A stretch of DNA of 64,000 nucleotides, taken from assembly GCF_002127325.2 (NCBI RefSeq), contig NC_035438.2, forward strand, positions 90,458,385-90,522,384, written 5' to 3'. Below the pieces are notes generated by a model. The model was not told where the DNA came from and made no database searches. It saw nothing but the letters and a program-made list of their open reading frames with translations. Of this stretch, positions 1 through 10,163 are shown in pieces; positions within the stretch are counted from its first letter, which is position 1, and every line of letters starts with the position of its first letter. Both the position numbers and the translations under genes were made by a program. The DNA comes from Helianthus annuus (lineage: Eukaryota > Streptophyta > Magnoliopsida > Asterales > Asteraceae).

Positions 1-375
1 TATAAAATGTCATATGTCTCAAATTGAAATGATTCAAATAACGCTACGATATGTAATACCATACAAACATTTATATATAGGAAGTACCAGCGGGGTATCC
101 ACCATGCTTGTATCATATTACACACGCCTCGTTACTTAATCACTTACTCAAACCAAACCATCAAGATGAAATGTTTAACAATTGTGGAAATGTTTATGTA
201 TAGTCAAATGTCTATTGTCAAATGTAAATCATGTCAACGGATACAACTGGTTTACACGGTTCAATGGTTACAAACGGTTCATATAATCGAAGGGTTAAGA
301 CGGTTCACATAGTCAAATGGTTACAACGGTTCAAAATGTAGTACAATGTGTTCATATGCTGGATGAGCATATGCA

Positions 376-556
376 ACAGAAATGCAATGTAAAACAATGT
401 ACTAAGTATGCACACAATGGGCATACATAGCATGAAATGTAATGTAAAACAATGTACTAAGTACGCACACAATGGGCATACATAGCATGAAATGTAATGT
501 AAAACAATGTACTAAGTACGCACACAATGGGCATACATAGCATGAAATGTAATGAA
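376..556 (+). repeat. 55-bp tandem repeat, about three copies
   Basis: The phrase CATGAAATGTAATG recurs at 431, 486 and 541, exactly 55 bp apart, and a first diverged copy starts near 376. Each unit contains AATGTACTAAGTA and CACACAATGGGCATAC. The last copy decays after about 15 bp. It lies inside the gypsy-type LTR. Confidence 0.9.
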
Positions 557-1576
557 ATCATGTACTATAATGTACTAACGAACATAGCCGGTATATGATG
601 TGACAACATGGAAAGCATGAAAGTAACAAGTAGGCACATGTGTTTCACCCCAAAACAGTTTGGAAAACAGTAAAAGAGGGGTTCAATGTACTCACCTTCG
701 ATTGCTTTGAATTCCTTGTGTAATAATCACACAATGCTAGAGATCATGGGATATCAAACGACACCTAATAGGTAGCTATATTTATATACCGGACCAAAAT
801 CGGAAGGATCGGATAGTATGCGGGTTCGTAAACCAAACGAGTATGGAGACTCGTGTAATATGGTCTAACAAAGCCTACATACTAAAATGAAACCTAACCT
901 AAGTGCTTGCGACCCATTACGACCCGTTTAGGTAGCTTATGCTACCTTAACGCGTCGTTCGCGTATAACGCGTTTGGAATGCCTAACATCGTGACCACAA
1001 GGTATAACCTCGGAAGGTTATAGTTATGGTCACCTAATGTGTTTGGTCAGATCCTAATGATCGACCAAATTGGTCGGGTTCGAAAGTATAAGCGATGGTT
1101 TAGATCGCTTACCTTACGACCCTATATAAGCACTATACTAAAAGTGACGAGCTAAGCATGTTAGAACATGCTTAACTAAGTTTAGAAAACAGGTTTGGCA
1201 TCAAAACAAACGACTTTGATGCTCACGAGTAGTTTGGTTACAAAATACGCAAGAATGCGCATTTTGGCCGAAACTACGACTCGTCACTAAGCCTAGATAA
1301 CGTGGTAATCAGTAGGTATAGTCGCCATGGACTATAACCATCGTGATCACGCTCACGTTATGAAGTTCCAAAGAACTTCGTGTTGACGATAGGCTGGTCA
1401 ATTTAGAAAGTCAACAAAACATTGACTTTCGGACTCGAAAAGCGAATAAGAGAAGGAAAGAACACTTACGAAGGGTCCCCGAATGCTAATCTAGATCAAA
1501 ATGGCTCAGGTATGAAACAAAGGTTCCAACTTAGAGCTTTTGATCAGATTTTTGTGGGTTTTCACCAAAGGGGGGG

Positions 1577-1816
1577 GGTATTTATAGGAAAAGTAAAGCC
1601 GTTAGGATCGTTTCTTGAATTTCGTGCCACGATCTGAAGCGTACACTTGTCACAAAGTTGTGGTGGCTCAAAATGACCCTTAGCTCCTGAAATGGTGAAA
1701 GGGCATTGCCCTTTGGTGTGTTTGAAAGGCCAAATTTGCAAGAAAGACAAAATTTTTGTTACTGAAAGGGCCATGCGGCCCGCATCAGGATTAGACAAAA
1801 CTCAGGCGGGCCGCCT
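1577..1816 (-). promoter_or_regulatory. LTR core promoter with two 13-bp palindromes upstream
   Basis: On the minus strand, CCTATAAATACC (1588 to 1577) is a TATA box. Upstream of it, ATGCGGCCCGCAT (1773-1785) and AGGCGGGCCGCCT (1804-1816) are each perfect 13-bp palindromes around a single central base. GC-rich palindromes next to a TATA box recur in other LTRs of this window. Function is inferred. Confidence 0.45.
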
Positions 1817-2192
1817 GGGCCTGTCTGATCTGCACATACTTTCAGAAATGGCAGTTTTGGTCCCTGTTGCGTATTTAAGCCATTTCCGACACTTCTAAGG
1901 CCCGTAAAGCCAACTTTAAGGCCCTAAAATGATGCCTAAACATTGTGGACATGAAACATGCTCAAAAATATGCCGGATGTTGGTTCGTTTGGCCGTACGA
2001 TCGCGATGTTCACTTAATTACGACGAAATGCGCATAAGCGCGAAAGACGATCCAAATGACGCGACGAACAGATTTTTCTCATGCCAAACACTAAGGCATA
2101 ATATAAGGATGCTTACATAAATTTTTGGATGTCCGGATGTATTCAGAACGTAAGTTATGCGCGAAAGTGCAAACTTATGCACTTTTTGACAC

Positions 2193-2446
2193 TTTTAGTC
2201 CCTGAATGATCCAAAAGTTTGTTTTAGCATACCAAACCCTTCAAAGCCTATTTCTAAGCTATGTAAAGGATATTTATGGTATGTTTAACTTATGGACATG
2301 TTTCGGAATGTTCGTTACAGTTCAAATTGGCATACTTTCGCAGTTTGTCAAGTTTAGTCCCTGTAAGCGAATTTACTTGTTTTTGCCATACCAAAGCCTT
2401 CAAAACTTATTTCTAATTTATGTGAAGGTTATTTAAGGTATGTTAA
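2193..2446. repeat. Duplicated ~95-bp block inside the LTR
   Basis: Blocks starting TTTAGTCCCTG at 2193 and 2353 are 160 bp apart. Both continue with similar text containing ATACCAAA, CCTTCAAA, TTATTTCTAA or close variants and end near GGTATGTT. It is an imperfect direct duplication. Confidence 0.75.
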
Positions 2447-2663
2447 ATATATGATGGTGTTCCGGAGTATTTGTCGCATTAAACGGAGTATGTTTACGCA
2501 CCTAGTTTGCGTATAATTCTCCAGAAAGCGTTGTAAAGTTTGAAATTGAACAAGAACTAATATGTGCAAAAGATACACATATTTATACAAGATCCCAAGT
2601 ATGAAATACAATATTTCATTGGCTTGGTATTTGTTTGATGGTCGCGGTGGCACAGGTGTCACA

Positions 2664-2752
2664 CTTCAATCTATCCATTTCCGCAAAAAACATCTTTAAC
2701 AAAAAACGCCAACTAAACGAAAACGCCAACTAAACGAAAACGCCAAAAATGG
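2664..2752 (+). other. 5' flank of orphan ORF1, with three AACGCCA motifs
   Basis: This short strip lies between the gypsy LTR and element B. AACGCCA occurs at 2705, 2722 and 2739. Its last five bases, AATGG (2748-2752), are the target-site duplication of element B and recur at 22721-22725. It is therefore continuous with the sequence after 22720 and represents the leader of the ORF starting at 22722. Confidence 0.8.
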
Positions 2753-2970
2753 TGTTGGAATTGAACCCTGCCAAAGGAACAGATAATAAAAGCCAAAACT
2801 GGATCAGAGCAGAGGATCCAGAATAAGCAGATGTTATGCATGCAAATCTCTCCCCTTGAAAGTGGTTTCAACATCTGCCGACCTCCTATTTGCTGATCAT
2901 GCAAATTGCTGACCTACAACTGCTGATCAAGTCAAAGACTGTTGAAGAACTAAAGCTCTGCTGCTCAATC
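2753..2970 (+). repeat. Element B 5' LTR, first part
   Basis: It starts TGTTGGAATTG and matches the 3' LTR from 21990. It stops at CAATC (2966-2970), the target-site duplication of element A. The second part resumes at 10164. Part lengths 218 + 513 = 731 bp equal the 3' LTR. Confidence 0.95.
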
Positions 2971-3442
2971 TGTTGGTGCACTACGTCTGTCGACTACGTC
3001 TTGTATCGAGTCTAGTAGTGTATAGGTTAGAACATGGCACAAAATCGAAGAAACATATGTTAGACTAGGTTTCGCTTATGTGTCAGTCATGATGGTTTCG
3101 CTTATGTGTCAGTCATGAGGTTTCGCTCATGTGTCAAGTGCTAGTTCCGCTTATTTGGTCATGGTGAGGTTTCGCTCATTCGGCATGTTTGTAAGAGCGA
3201 AACCTGCTCACCTATATATAGGTTGTAAGAGCGAAACCATATGCATAGTTGTAGGTGTTGTCTTCCGGTAAGCCATGAAGTGCTGCCGAAGTGTTGTCAG
3301 AGCTTGCAATCGCATTCGTGATCAATAAAACAACAGTTAAAAGTGAATACTGCTGAAATCGCACCAAAACATTAGTTTCCGCCTCTTGTTTTGGATAGGA
3401 ATTCTTCTGATCGACTCAATCAGGGCCGAAAACGATCCTACA
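2971..3442 (+). repeat. Element A 5' LTR
   Basis: It contains several TTTCGCT(T/C)ATGTG copies (about 3067-3185), then CTATATATAG at 3212-3221 as TATA box. A direct repeat GTAAGAGCGAAACC flanks the TATA on each side. It is 26 bp longer than the 3' LTR because one motif unit ending GTGTCAGTCAT is duplicated here only. Confidence 0.95.
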
Positions 3443-3444
3443 AG

Positions 3445-3456
3445 TGGTATCAGAGC
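3445..3456 (+). other. Primer-binding site of element A
   Basis: TGGTATCAGAGC lies two bases after the LTR end. It is complementary to the 3' end of plant initiator tRNA-Met, the standard plant copia primer. Confidence 0.9.
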
Positions 3457-3633
3457 TCAAGAGGAAGAGTTCTTGCAATTTCAGCTACATTTATTCTGAT
3501 TTTCTACACTTTCTTCAAAATTTTAAAATTTTTCACGGTAAAACCAGCTCAAATTCACACACAGCACTCGTAATCATGTATTAATAAACCCTCGAAAGTT
3601 TCAAAGCTAAAATCGACCTAGATCTTAGGATTT

Positions 3634-3945
3634 TTGCGGTTTCGCTCGTATGGACTCGTGAAAATGATGATGTCATCAGTTGGTTTCGCTCCAAGGATCA
3701 AGCTAGTTTCGCTCTTGTGGACATAAAGATCTAGTTTCGCTCCAGTGACATTTGAGGGTTCGCTTCAGTGGCACTTAGGGTTTCGCTTTTCTGAACAATT
3801 CAAGGTTTCGCTCATAAGACACTTTGAGATTTCGCTCATAAGTCATCTTGGTATTTCGCTCTTGTGACACTTCAGTGGTTTCGCTTTTGTGACAAATAGT
3901 AGTTTTGCTCATTGTGACATTTAAGGTTTCGCTCAAAGGAACAAT
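3634..3945 (+). repeat. Leader array of GGTTTCGCTC motifs in element A
   Basis: Between the primer site and gag start, TTTCGCT with flanking GG/AG and trailing C or T recurs about 12 times at roughly 25-31 bp spacing, many followed by TTGTGACA or ATAAG-like text. Two copies are degraded (GGTTCGCTTC, AGTTTTGCTC). The same motif is in the LTRs, as GGTTTCGCTC before the TATA and as its complement GAGCGAAACC around it. It is untranslated. Confidence 0.9.
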
Positions 3946-3988
3946 TTTGCCTAAGCTTGGAAATTTGTGAACTAGTGAACTTTGAACA

Positions 3989-6900
3989 ATGGACAACGAA
4001 TTCTATAACGCCTTTGCTAGTCCGATTACAATTACGCAGAATGCTTTACTTGAAAACGAAACCGGAAACTCTCAAAAACCGCCCAAACTCATGGATATTG
4101 ATGATTATAATGCATGGTCGGAACGGTTTGGAAACTGGGTCGAGGCTTATCATTTGGATGCGTGGGAACACATTGAGGAACCATATGTTAGACCCACAAC
4201 AAATGGTGTGCAGTTAACAATTCGAGAAATGAGTACGAAAGATAAAAAGAAATATCGAGATGAGAAACTGATGGTGAGTCTGCTTCAGCAAGCGATTAAA
4301 AAAAGACATTCTGATACTGCTTCAACATGATGGAACTGCTTAGTCAATTTGGACAAAATTGGAAGCAAAATTTGTTGGAAGTGATGATATGCTCAAAAAC
4401 AAAATGTCTCTCATGAAGAAAGAATTTGACTTATTCCGTGGTTTGAAATCTGAAAACACCAAGCAAATAATTGATAGATATTGTAACTTGGTGAGAAATA
4501 TGACAAAACTTGGAATTAAGAAAGATACTGATGAATTGATTGAAAAACTTGCAGATGCGCTACCACATGAAACTTGGGGAATGTTTCTGATGATGCTGAG
4601 ATCCAACATAAAAGATTATAAAAATATGACACTGGGAGATTTCATCAAACACCTGGAAGCTCAAGAGATGGAGCAGAGGAAGATTGCCAGGATGAAGAAT
4701 TATGATGGAGAACAAGATATCAGCTTGTATTACAAAGGTGGTGTCAACGAAAAATCAAATTTTTCTCCAAAAATTGAAACTGCTTTCAGTGTGAAAGATT
4801 CTTCTGAAAAGAAATCATCCCAAGGATCAAGCAGCACAAGATTTTCATCATTTGATCCAAACATTTCAGTAACAAAGAATGAAAGAAAACTTCAGTGCAA
4901 TATTGTTCTTGGTCTTGAAAATGATCAAGATTACACTGAAGAGGTTGCTAAAAATCAAATGTCTTTGTTGGGAATGATTTTAGAATCATATAGTAGTTTT
5001 GTGGCCGGAAAGATCGGTAATCCAATGCTCACAAAAGAGGATTACGATCAAATTGATGCCGATGAGATGGAATTAATGGACATTAAATGGTGCATGGCTA
5101 GCGTGTTGAGACGAGCTGAGAAATTTAAACAAATTACGGGAAGAGATGATTTCCATGATGCAAATGTTTCAACTTTAGGCTTTGATAAATCTAAAGTTAC
5201 ATGTTTTCGTTGCAGGGAAAAGGGGCATTTCAAGAGGGAGTGCAAAAATCGTGAAGTTAGTGGAGCCCAGAATCCTTTTGGAAACAACGATTATCACAAA
5301 AAGGCGATTTATCATCAAGTCACACCACCAGCACCGCATCAGGCACAAACTACACATGGAAGAGATGTGATTGAAGGTTCAAAAAGAGCATGTCTAGTTA
5401 ATCAGGGAAAATATGATAATTTTACCTGGGATAAATATCTTCCAACAAATAGCAAAGTGTGTTTGGCAGAACAAGATGATGAAAAATTGGCTGAAGGTTT
5501 CTGTTGGGACAATTTTTGCCCAGATCAAGAACTTATGGCCAAAGAGATGTCCAAAAATACTTCAAATGTTAATGCTTTCATTGCAAATGCCTATGATTTG
5601 AAATGTGCCGAAAAGTGCAGAAAAGTAATGGAAGCTGCTGAAGCAAGACGGAGAAAGCTTGAAGAAGAGGAAGAAGAGGAAGAGAGATTAAAAGCTGAAG
5701 CTGAAGCTGAGAAAAAGAGAAGAGCTGAATTTTTACGATCAAACAGAACAGTCAAGGATGTTTCTGAATTTGAAGTTAAAATAGACGCAGAACCTGTCAA
5801 AGTTCCTGAAAAGTGCATGAACTGTGATTCTTTAATCAAGCAGAACAATAAGTTGCTGCATAACATAAATAGATTAAAAGAATCCTATGATACAATGAAC
5901 AGGGAAATCAACAAGTATACTGATTCAAACGGTGAACAAGTTGTGGCAATGAATAAACTGAAGAGAGCGTACCTGAGACAGCTTCATGATGCCAATTTTC
6001 ATATAAAGAAATGTGCTGATCAGGAGTTGAAGTTAGCAACACAAAAGATAGAAACTGAGAAAGTTAGAAAGTTACTCATGTTCTACTTTTGTTGTTGACA
6101 GGATTTATCCGGTTGTGGAGAATTTGAAGACGTTTGAAGGAGTGAAGACGCCCGAAGAAAAGAAATCCGTGACAAAAGATGAAGATAATGTGAAGACTTC
6201 TGGTAAGAAACCAAGTGTGGTCTACAATAGATGTCTGCCCCCGGTCGAAAATGGATATTCACCTCGAAATCCAAATTCAGAAAGAGTCGAAAAGGCAATA
6301 AACTTACAATGGGAGTCTGGGCCGTTGGATAACTTGCCAGAAAATATTGATGTCACATACACGTCATCCGACATTGATCATGAGTCAAAGTTGATAAAAA
6401 GTGTGGTCGATCAAGTGTTAGATAAAGATGACAGTGAGGAGTCAAACATGGAGTCCAAACCCGAGTTAAAGTCTGAGTCCGATGCGTCAAAGTCTATAAT
6501 CAAAAAGGACAAACGGGTTTATGACAAACAATTTTTGCTATCAAAATCTATTTTGAATGATGAATTACTCAAAGTAGCATATACTTTGAAAGATTCTGAC
6601 AAATTATATTCTGATGAGAGTTTTCCAATAAGAAGTGTCAGATTTGAAATGATTCAAAAGATTTTCAAAATTACAGAAATTAATATTTCTGAAATAAAAG
6701 ATTTAAATCTTATCGGAAAACCTAAACAATACACTTCAAGAGAACAATAAAGAATTAACAAGAAAATGGGTTACAATTGTGGTTACAGTTACAAAAGAAA
6801 CCAAACCATAATCGTAATTTCAAAAAGAAAGGTTTAGGATTTAATCAACCGAAAAACTATAAAAATGAAAAAGTTTATAAACCAAAAACTGTATTTGTTT

Positions 6901-7635
6901 CAGGGAAAACAACAGAGGCTGAGAAAGAACAAGCATTCAGAAAACAGACAAATCTGGAATTCCTTGCCAAGAAGCAAGAAGAACTGAAGAAGAATGCTGT
7001 TCCAAAGAAGATAGAAACCAGAACCTGTTTTCATTGTAAAACTGTTGGTCATGTTGCTAAGGATTGTCCGAAGACATTCAAAACAAAACAGGAAGTCTCT
7101 GGTAAACTAAAAGAGAAAGTCGTCGAGAAAACTGAACTTTCCACCCGAAAGTTTACTGGCTTTGAAAATTCAACTTTTGAAAAAGGAGAATGTTCAAAGA
7201 GTGCTTTAAAAAGAAAAGAAAATGAAAAAAATTCAAAAATGGGTTGTGAAAGGTTCAAGTAACAATTCTGGTGATGAATCTGATTCCACAAAATCAGAGG
7301 AGCCACGTGTTGAGAAAAAGGTTGAAAAATCAGTTCCAACTATGAATGATGAAAATTTTCCACCGTTGCGTGCTGAAATTTTTTTGAAGAAAGTTGGAAA
7401 AGTAGAAATTTCAAATCAATTTTATTCTGAAAAGAAGAAATTTGATGTTGAAAAGACTTTCAACGGAAATGTGAAACGTATTTTTGGCAAAATGGTCAAT
7501 GGTAAGGCCAAAGGTGTTAACGAATTTTACGCTGCCAAAAGAGGGGTTCACAAGTCCGTTAAGAGTAAAGATGAGAAAGAAATTGTTACACCCAAGGAAG
7601 GTCAGGTTTGGGTGGATATATTTTTCAAAGAATAA
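3989..7635 (+). pseudogene. gag: Element A gag polyprotein (broken)
   Basis: It would form the virus-like particle and package RNA. ATG at 3989 opens MDNEFYNAFASP, like the gag start of element H (59353). An N-terminal block (KPPKLMDIDDYNAW) is the copia gag signature. Zinc knuckles of CX2CX4HX4C type lie at 5202-5243 (CFRCREKGHFKREC) and about 7025-7066 (CFHCKTVGHVAKDC), both with all four ligands. A Glu/Lys-rich coiled-coil-like stretch lies at about 5620-5740. The reading frame changes near 4330, 6070, 6750 and 7250, giving five pieces, so no full protein can be made. It is long for copia gag, which is typical of Sireviruses. It ends GQVWVDIFFKE, matching element F's VKQAWVSLFK end. Confidence 0.88.
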
Positions 7636-9702
7636 AAACCTGACTTGCCGGAGATCCCAAGTTGGTAATCGTGGATCATGAATCGGCATCTTTCTTAATC
7701 TGTGTTTGAGTAGTTTTGCAGGTCTTGCCGGAACTCCCATGTTTGTAAGCGAGGAGTAGGAATCGGCACCTTGAGAATTCAACCAACAGATGGTAATTGG
7801 TTGAAAAACAGGTTTGGAATGCTTAATTGTTAATCCTTCAAGTGGTATATATGATTGTGGTTTTTACAAGTGGTTCAGGATTTGAATCAGGTTGACCCTA
7901 AAAGTGGTTAATCAAGGTCATTAGATTGAACTTGAATTAACTATCATTCAAAAGATTGGTAAGACAAAGTGATGTTTTGATCCCCAATTTTACAAGTGGT
8001 AAAATCAACAAAACTTATTTTTCGAAAAAAAACCATTTTGATTAAAATAAACTTGAGTGTTTTGAAATCATTATGGGAAAATAGTTTGTTGTGAGGGGGA
8101 GTTCTGATTGTTTATGCCAAGCGGATAAAGAATTGAAGTGATTCGATGTCAGTTGTCATGTTCTGTACAGTTTGGTTGTTTTTATTTTTGTTAAATGTTT
8201 ATGAATTTTAGGGGGAGTAAGAAAAATTTTAGAAAATCCAAATACATTAGAAAATTTGAAAAAGCCAAAAACATGATAAAATTGAATAATGAGTTTTTGT
8301 TGCATAAAAGAGGAAATGATAGTACATCAGTGAACTATTATGACACGCTAAAGAAATGTAAAGTCAAAATGTGATAAATAATCTCACTGCGGATGTGTCA
8401 GTAGGTTTTTACACATTCAGTAAACTGTAACGAGATATAAACCTAAATACAAACTTGCTTATTCTGTGGGTTAACAACTTCTTGGATATATAGGTAACCC
8501 CTGAAATCTTGTTTGAAAGGTCCCGTATTCTGAGATACTAGGTCTTTATGCTCAGTGATATCTGGGGTATTATCCCGGGACTTCTACTGTATGGAAATAC
8601 TGACCTAGTCCCCGGATAATGCTTTCTGCAAAAAGCTTTGAAATATAAGCTCGCCCTCAGCAAGCTGATGAAACAATAAAATTGATAGTCGCTGATGTTG
8701 TAATTAAAAGATCCTCTAAAGGGGACACACCGAAAGTCGAAGCCGTCATCTCTCTGCGTATACGGAAGTATCGACCTGAGCTCTCACGGCCCTCGCACAT
8801 AACCCCTTTACAGATATCAGCTGTGGTATACTCACCTGTAAGACTGAATATTGGGATCTGGATACGGGAGTATATTCAAGTAGTGGGACACACAAATAAG
8901 TTTAAGTAATAAAGACATTAATTGCGTATCTCGAAACAGTTGAACTTTGTGTGAAAATTTAAGTGGACAAACATACTGACAATCTAAGTTAATTGTTTAG
9001 AACTTAAAATGAAATCAAGCTTAACGATGTTGGTGATATGTCTCAAAATTAATATGATCCTCTTGCACGAACTCACAAAAATATTGACTGTAAATATTTC
9101 GTTTCTGCATTTTTCTTGATTTTTCAAGTGGTGTCATTTACTTTCTTTAAAAAAAATCCAAAAAGATTTTAGTGTGTTTTAGCATAAATTTTTAAAAAAT
9201 TTAAAAAGATTTTCTACGACTGGTGTTGAGAAGCTGATTTTTGAAGTTCCAAGTGCTAAACATGAAGAACAGGTTTGGAAGAGAGTATATGAAGTTGTTA
9301 AAGTTTGATTGATAAGAGCTAGGGAAAGATCCTGAATGTAAAATCATTTCTGTAGTTTCTTGCAAAAGTTTTCTAAAAGTTTGAAAGTTTGATCTTTAAA
9401 AGAAACTTATGTGTGGGAAGAGATTGTGCAGGTAAATGTGTGCCAGGTGACAATCCTAAACCAGATGAGAGCCTGATCACGATCTCAGAGTGAATGAAAG
9501 AATTCCAGACTACGATCCCAGCAGAATGAGAGGGGGAGTCTGAAGACACCGTGTCAACATCCTAGAGAGAGGAGTTCGTAGATGATAAAGATAGAGATTG
9601 AGGATTCTTACAATGACAAATACTTCAGAGGAAGATTGGAGACTGATAAAGACTGTAGGATAATAATCGAAGACTCGACACTGAAGACTCCGTCAACATC
9701 CG
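7636..9702 (+). other. Element A 3' non-coding region (no pol)
   Basis: About 2 kb separates the gag stop and the purine tract. No pol motif is present in any frame. Landmarks shared with elements C, F and H include GATAGTACATC (about 8319), ATATAAACCTAA (about 8433) and AGTGGGACACAC (about 8882); AAGTGGACAAACATAC (about 8961) is also in C and, diverged, in G and H. A TTTTGCAG following a T-rich stretch near 7710-7724 resembles the gag/pol junction of related elements, but the pol is gone. Confidence 0.8.
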
Positions 9703-9710
9703 AGGGGGAG
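9703..9710 (+). other. Polypurine tract of element A
   Basis: AGGGGGAG lies two bases before the 3' LTR. A second copy lies at 9531-9538. Repeated tracts before the 3' LTR are a known Sirevirus trait. Confidence 0.85.
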
Positions 9711-9712
9711 TT

Positions 9713-10158
9713 TGTTGGTGCACTACGTCTGTCGACTACGTCTTGTATCGAGTCTAGTAGTGTATAGGTTAGAACATGGCACGAAATCCAAGAAACATAT
9801 GTTAGACTAGGTTTCGCTTATGTGTCAGTCATGAGGTTTCGCTCATGTGTCAAGTGCTAGTTCCGCTTATTTGGTCATGGTGAGGTTTCGCTCATTCGGT
9901 ATGTATGTAAGAGCGAAACCTGCTCACCTATATATAGGTTGTAAGAGTGAAACCATATGCATAGTTGTAGGTGTTGTCTTCCCGTAAGCCACGAAGTGCT
10001 GCCGAAGTGTTGTCAGAGCTTGTAATCGCATTCGTGATCAATACAACAACAGTTAAAAGTGAATACTGCTGAAATCACACCAAAACATTAGTTTCCGCCT
10101 CTTGTTTTGGATAGGAATTCTTCTGATCGACTCAATCAGGGCCGAAAACGATCCTACA
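9713..10158 (+). repeat. Element A 3' LTR
   Basis: It runs TGTTGGTGCA...CCTACA and is near-identical to 2971-3442 apart from the missing 26-bp motif unit and scattered substitutions. It is followed by the target-site duplication CAATC (10159-10163). Confidence 0.95.
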
Positions 10159-10163
10159 CAATC

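Larger units (their letters stand above)
1..2663 (-). mobile_element. Ty3/gypsy-type LTR, partial (left part outside window)
   Basis: The right edge reads ...GGTGTCACA at 2663. On the minus strand this is TGTGACACC, the usual opening of long Tekay/Del-like gypsy LTRs. No coding region is visible; the short ORFs here look random. The minus strand has a TATA-like CCTATAAATACC at 1577-1588. Just upstream of it (higher coordinates) lie two perfect 13-bp GC-rich palindromes. A 55-bp tandem repeat (376-556) and a duplicated block of about 95 bp (2193-2446) lie inside. The LTR call rests on the terminal bases, the TATA position and resemblance in style to the LTRs at 34678 and 62440. The other end and target-site duplication are not visible, so superfamily is inferred. 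Confidence 0.55.
2971..10158 (+). mobile_element. Element A: gag-only (non-autonomous) copia-type retrotransposon nested in B
   Basis: LTRs of 472 bp (2971-3442) and 446 bp (9713-10158) begin TGTTGGTGCA, end CCTACA, and are flanked by CAATC on both sides. Inside are a primer site, a leader with a motif array, a long broken gag (3989-7635) and about 2 kb of non-coding DNA ending in a purine tract. No protease, integrase, reverse transcriptase or RNase H motif appears in any frame between 7636 and 9702. This fits the class of terminal-repeat elements that keep gag but not pol. Mobilisation would need enzymes supplied in trans. It is younger than B, having inserted into B's LTR. Confidence 0.93.

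Noticed and set aside
1422..2904. Short ORFs in the first 3 kb, both strands
   Set aside because: All are under 100 codons, overlap on opposite strands, have no recognisable motifs and lie within an LTR.
3634..3945. CRISPR-like regularly spaced repeats
   Set aside because: Spacing is 25-31 bp, but the repeat is only about 8-10 bp, copies vary, the context is a plant retrotransposon leader and there are no cas genes.
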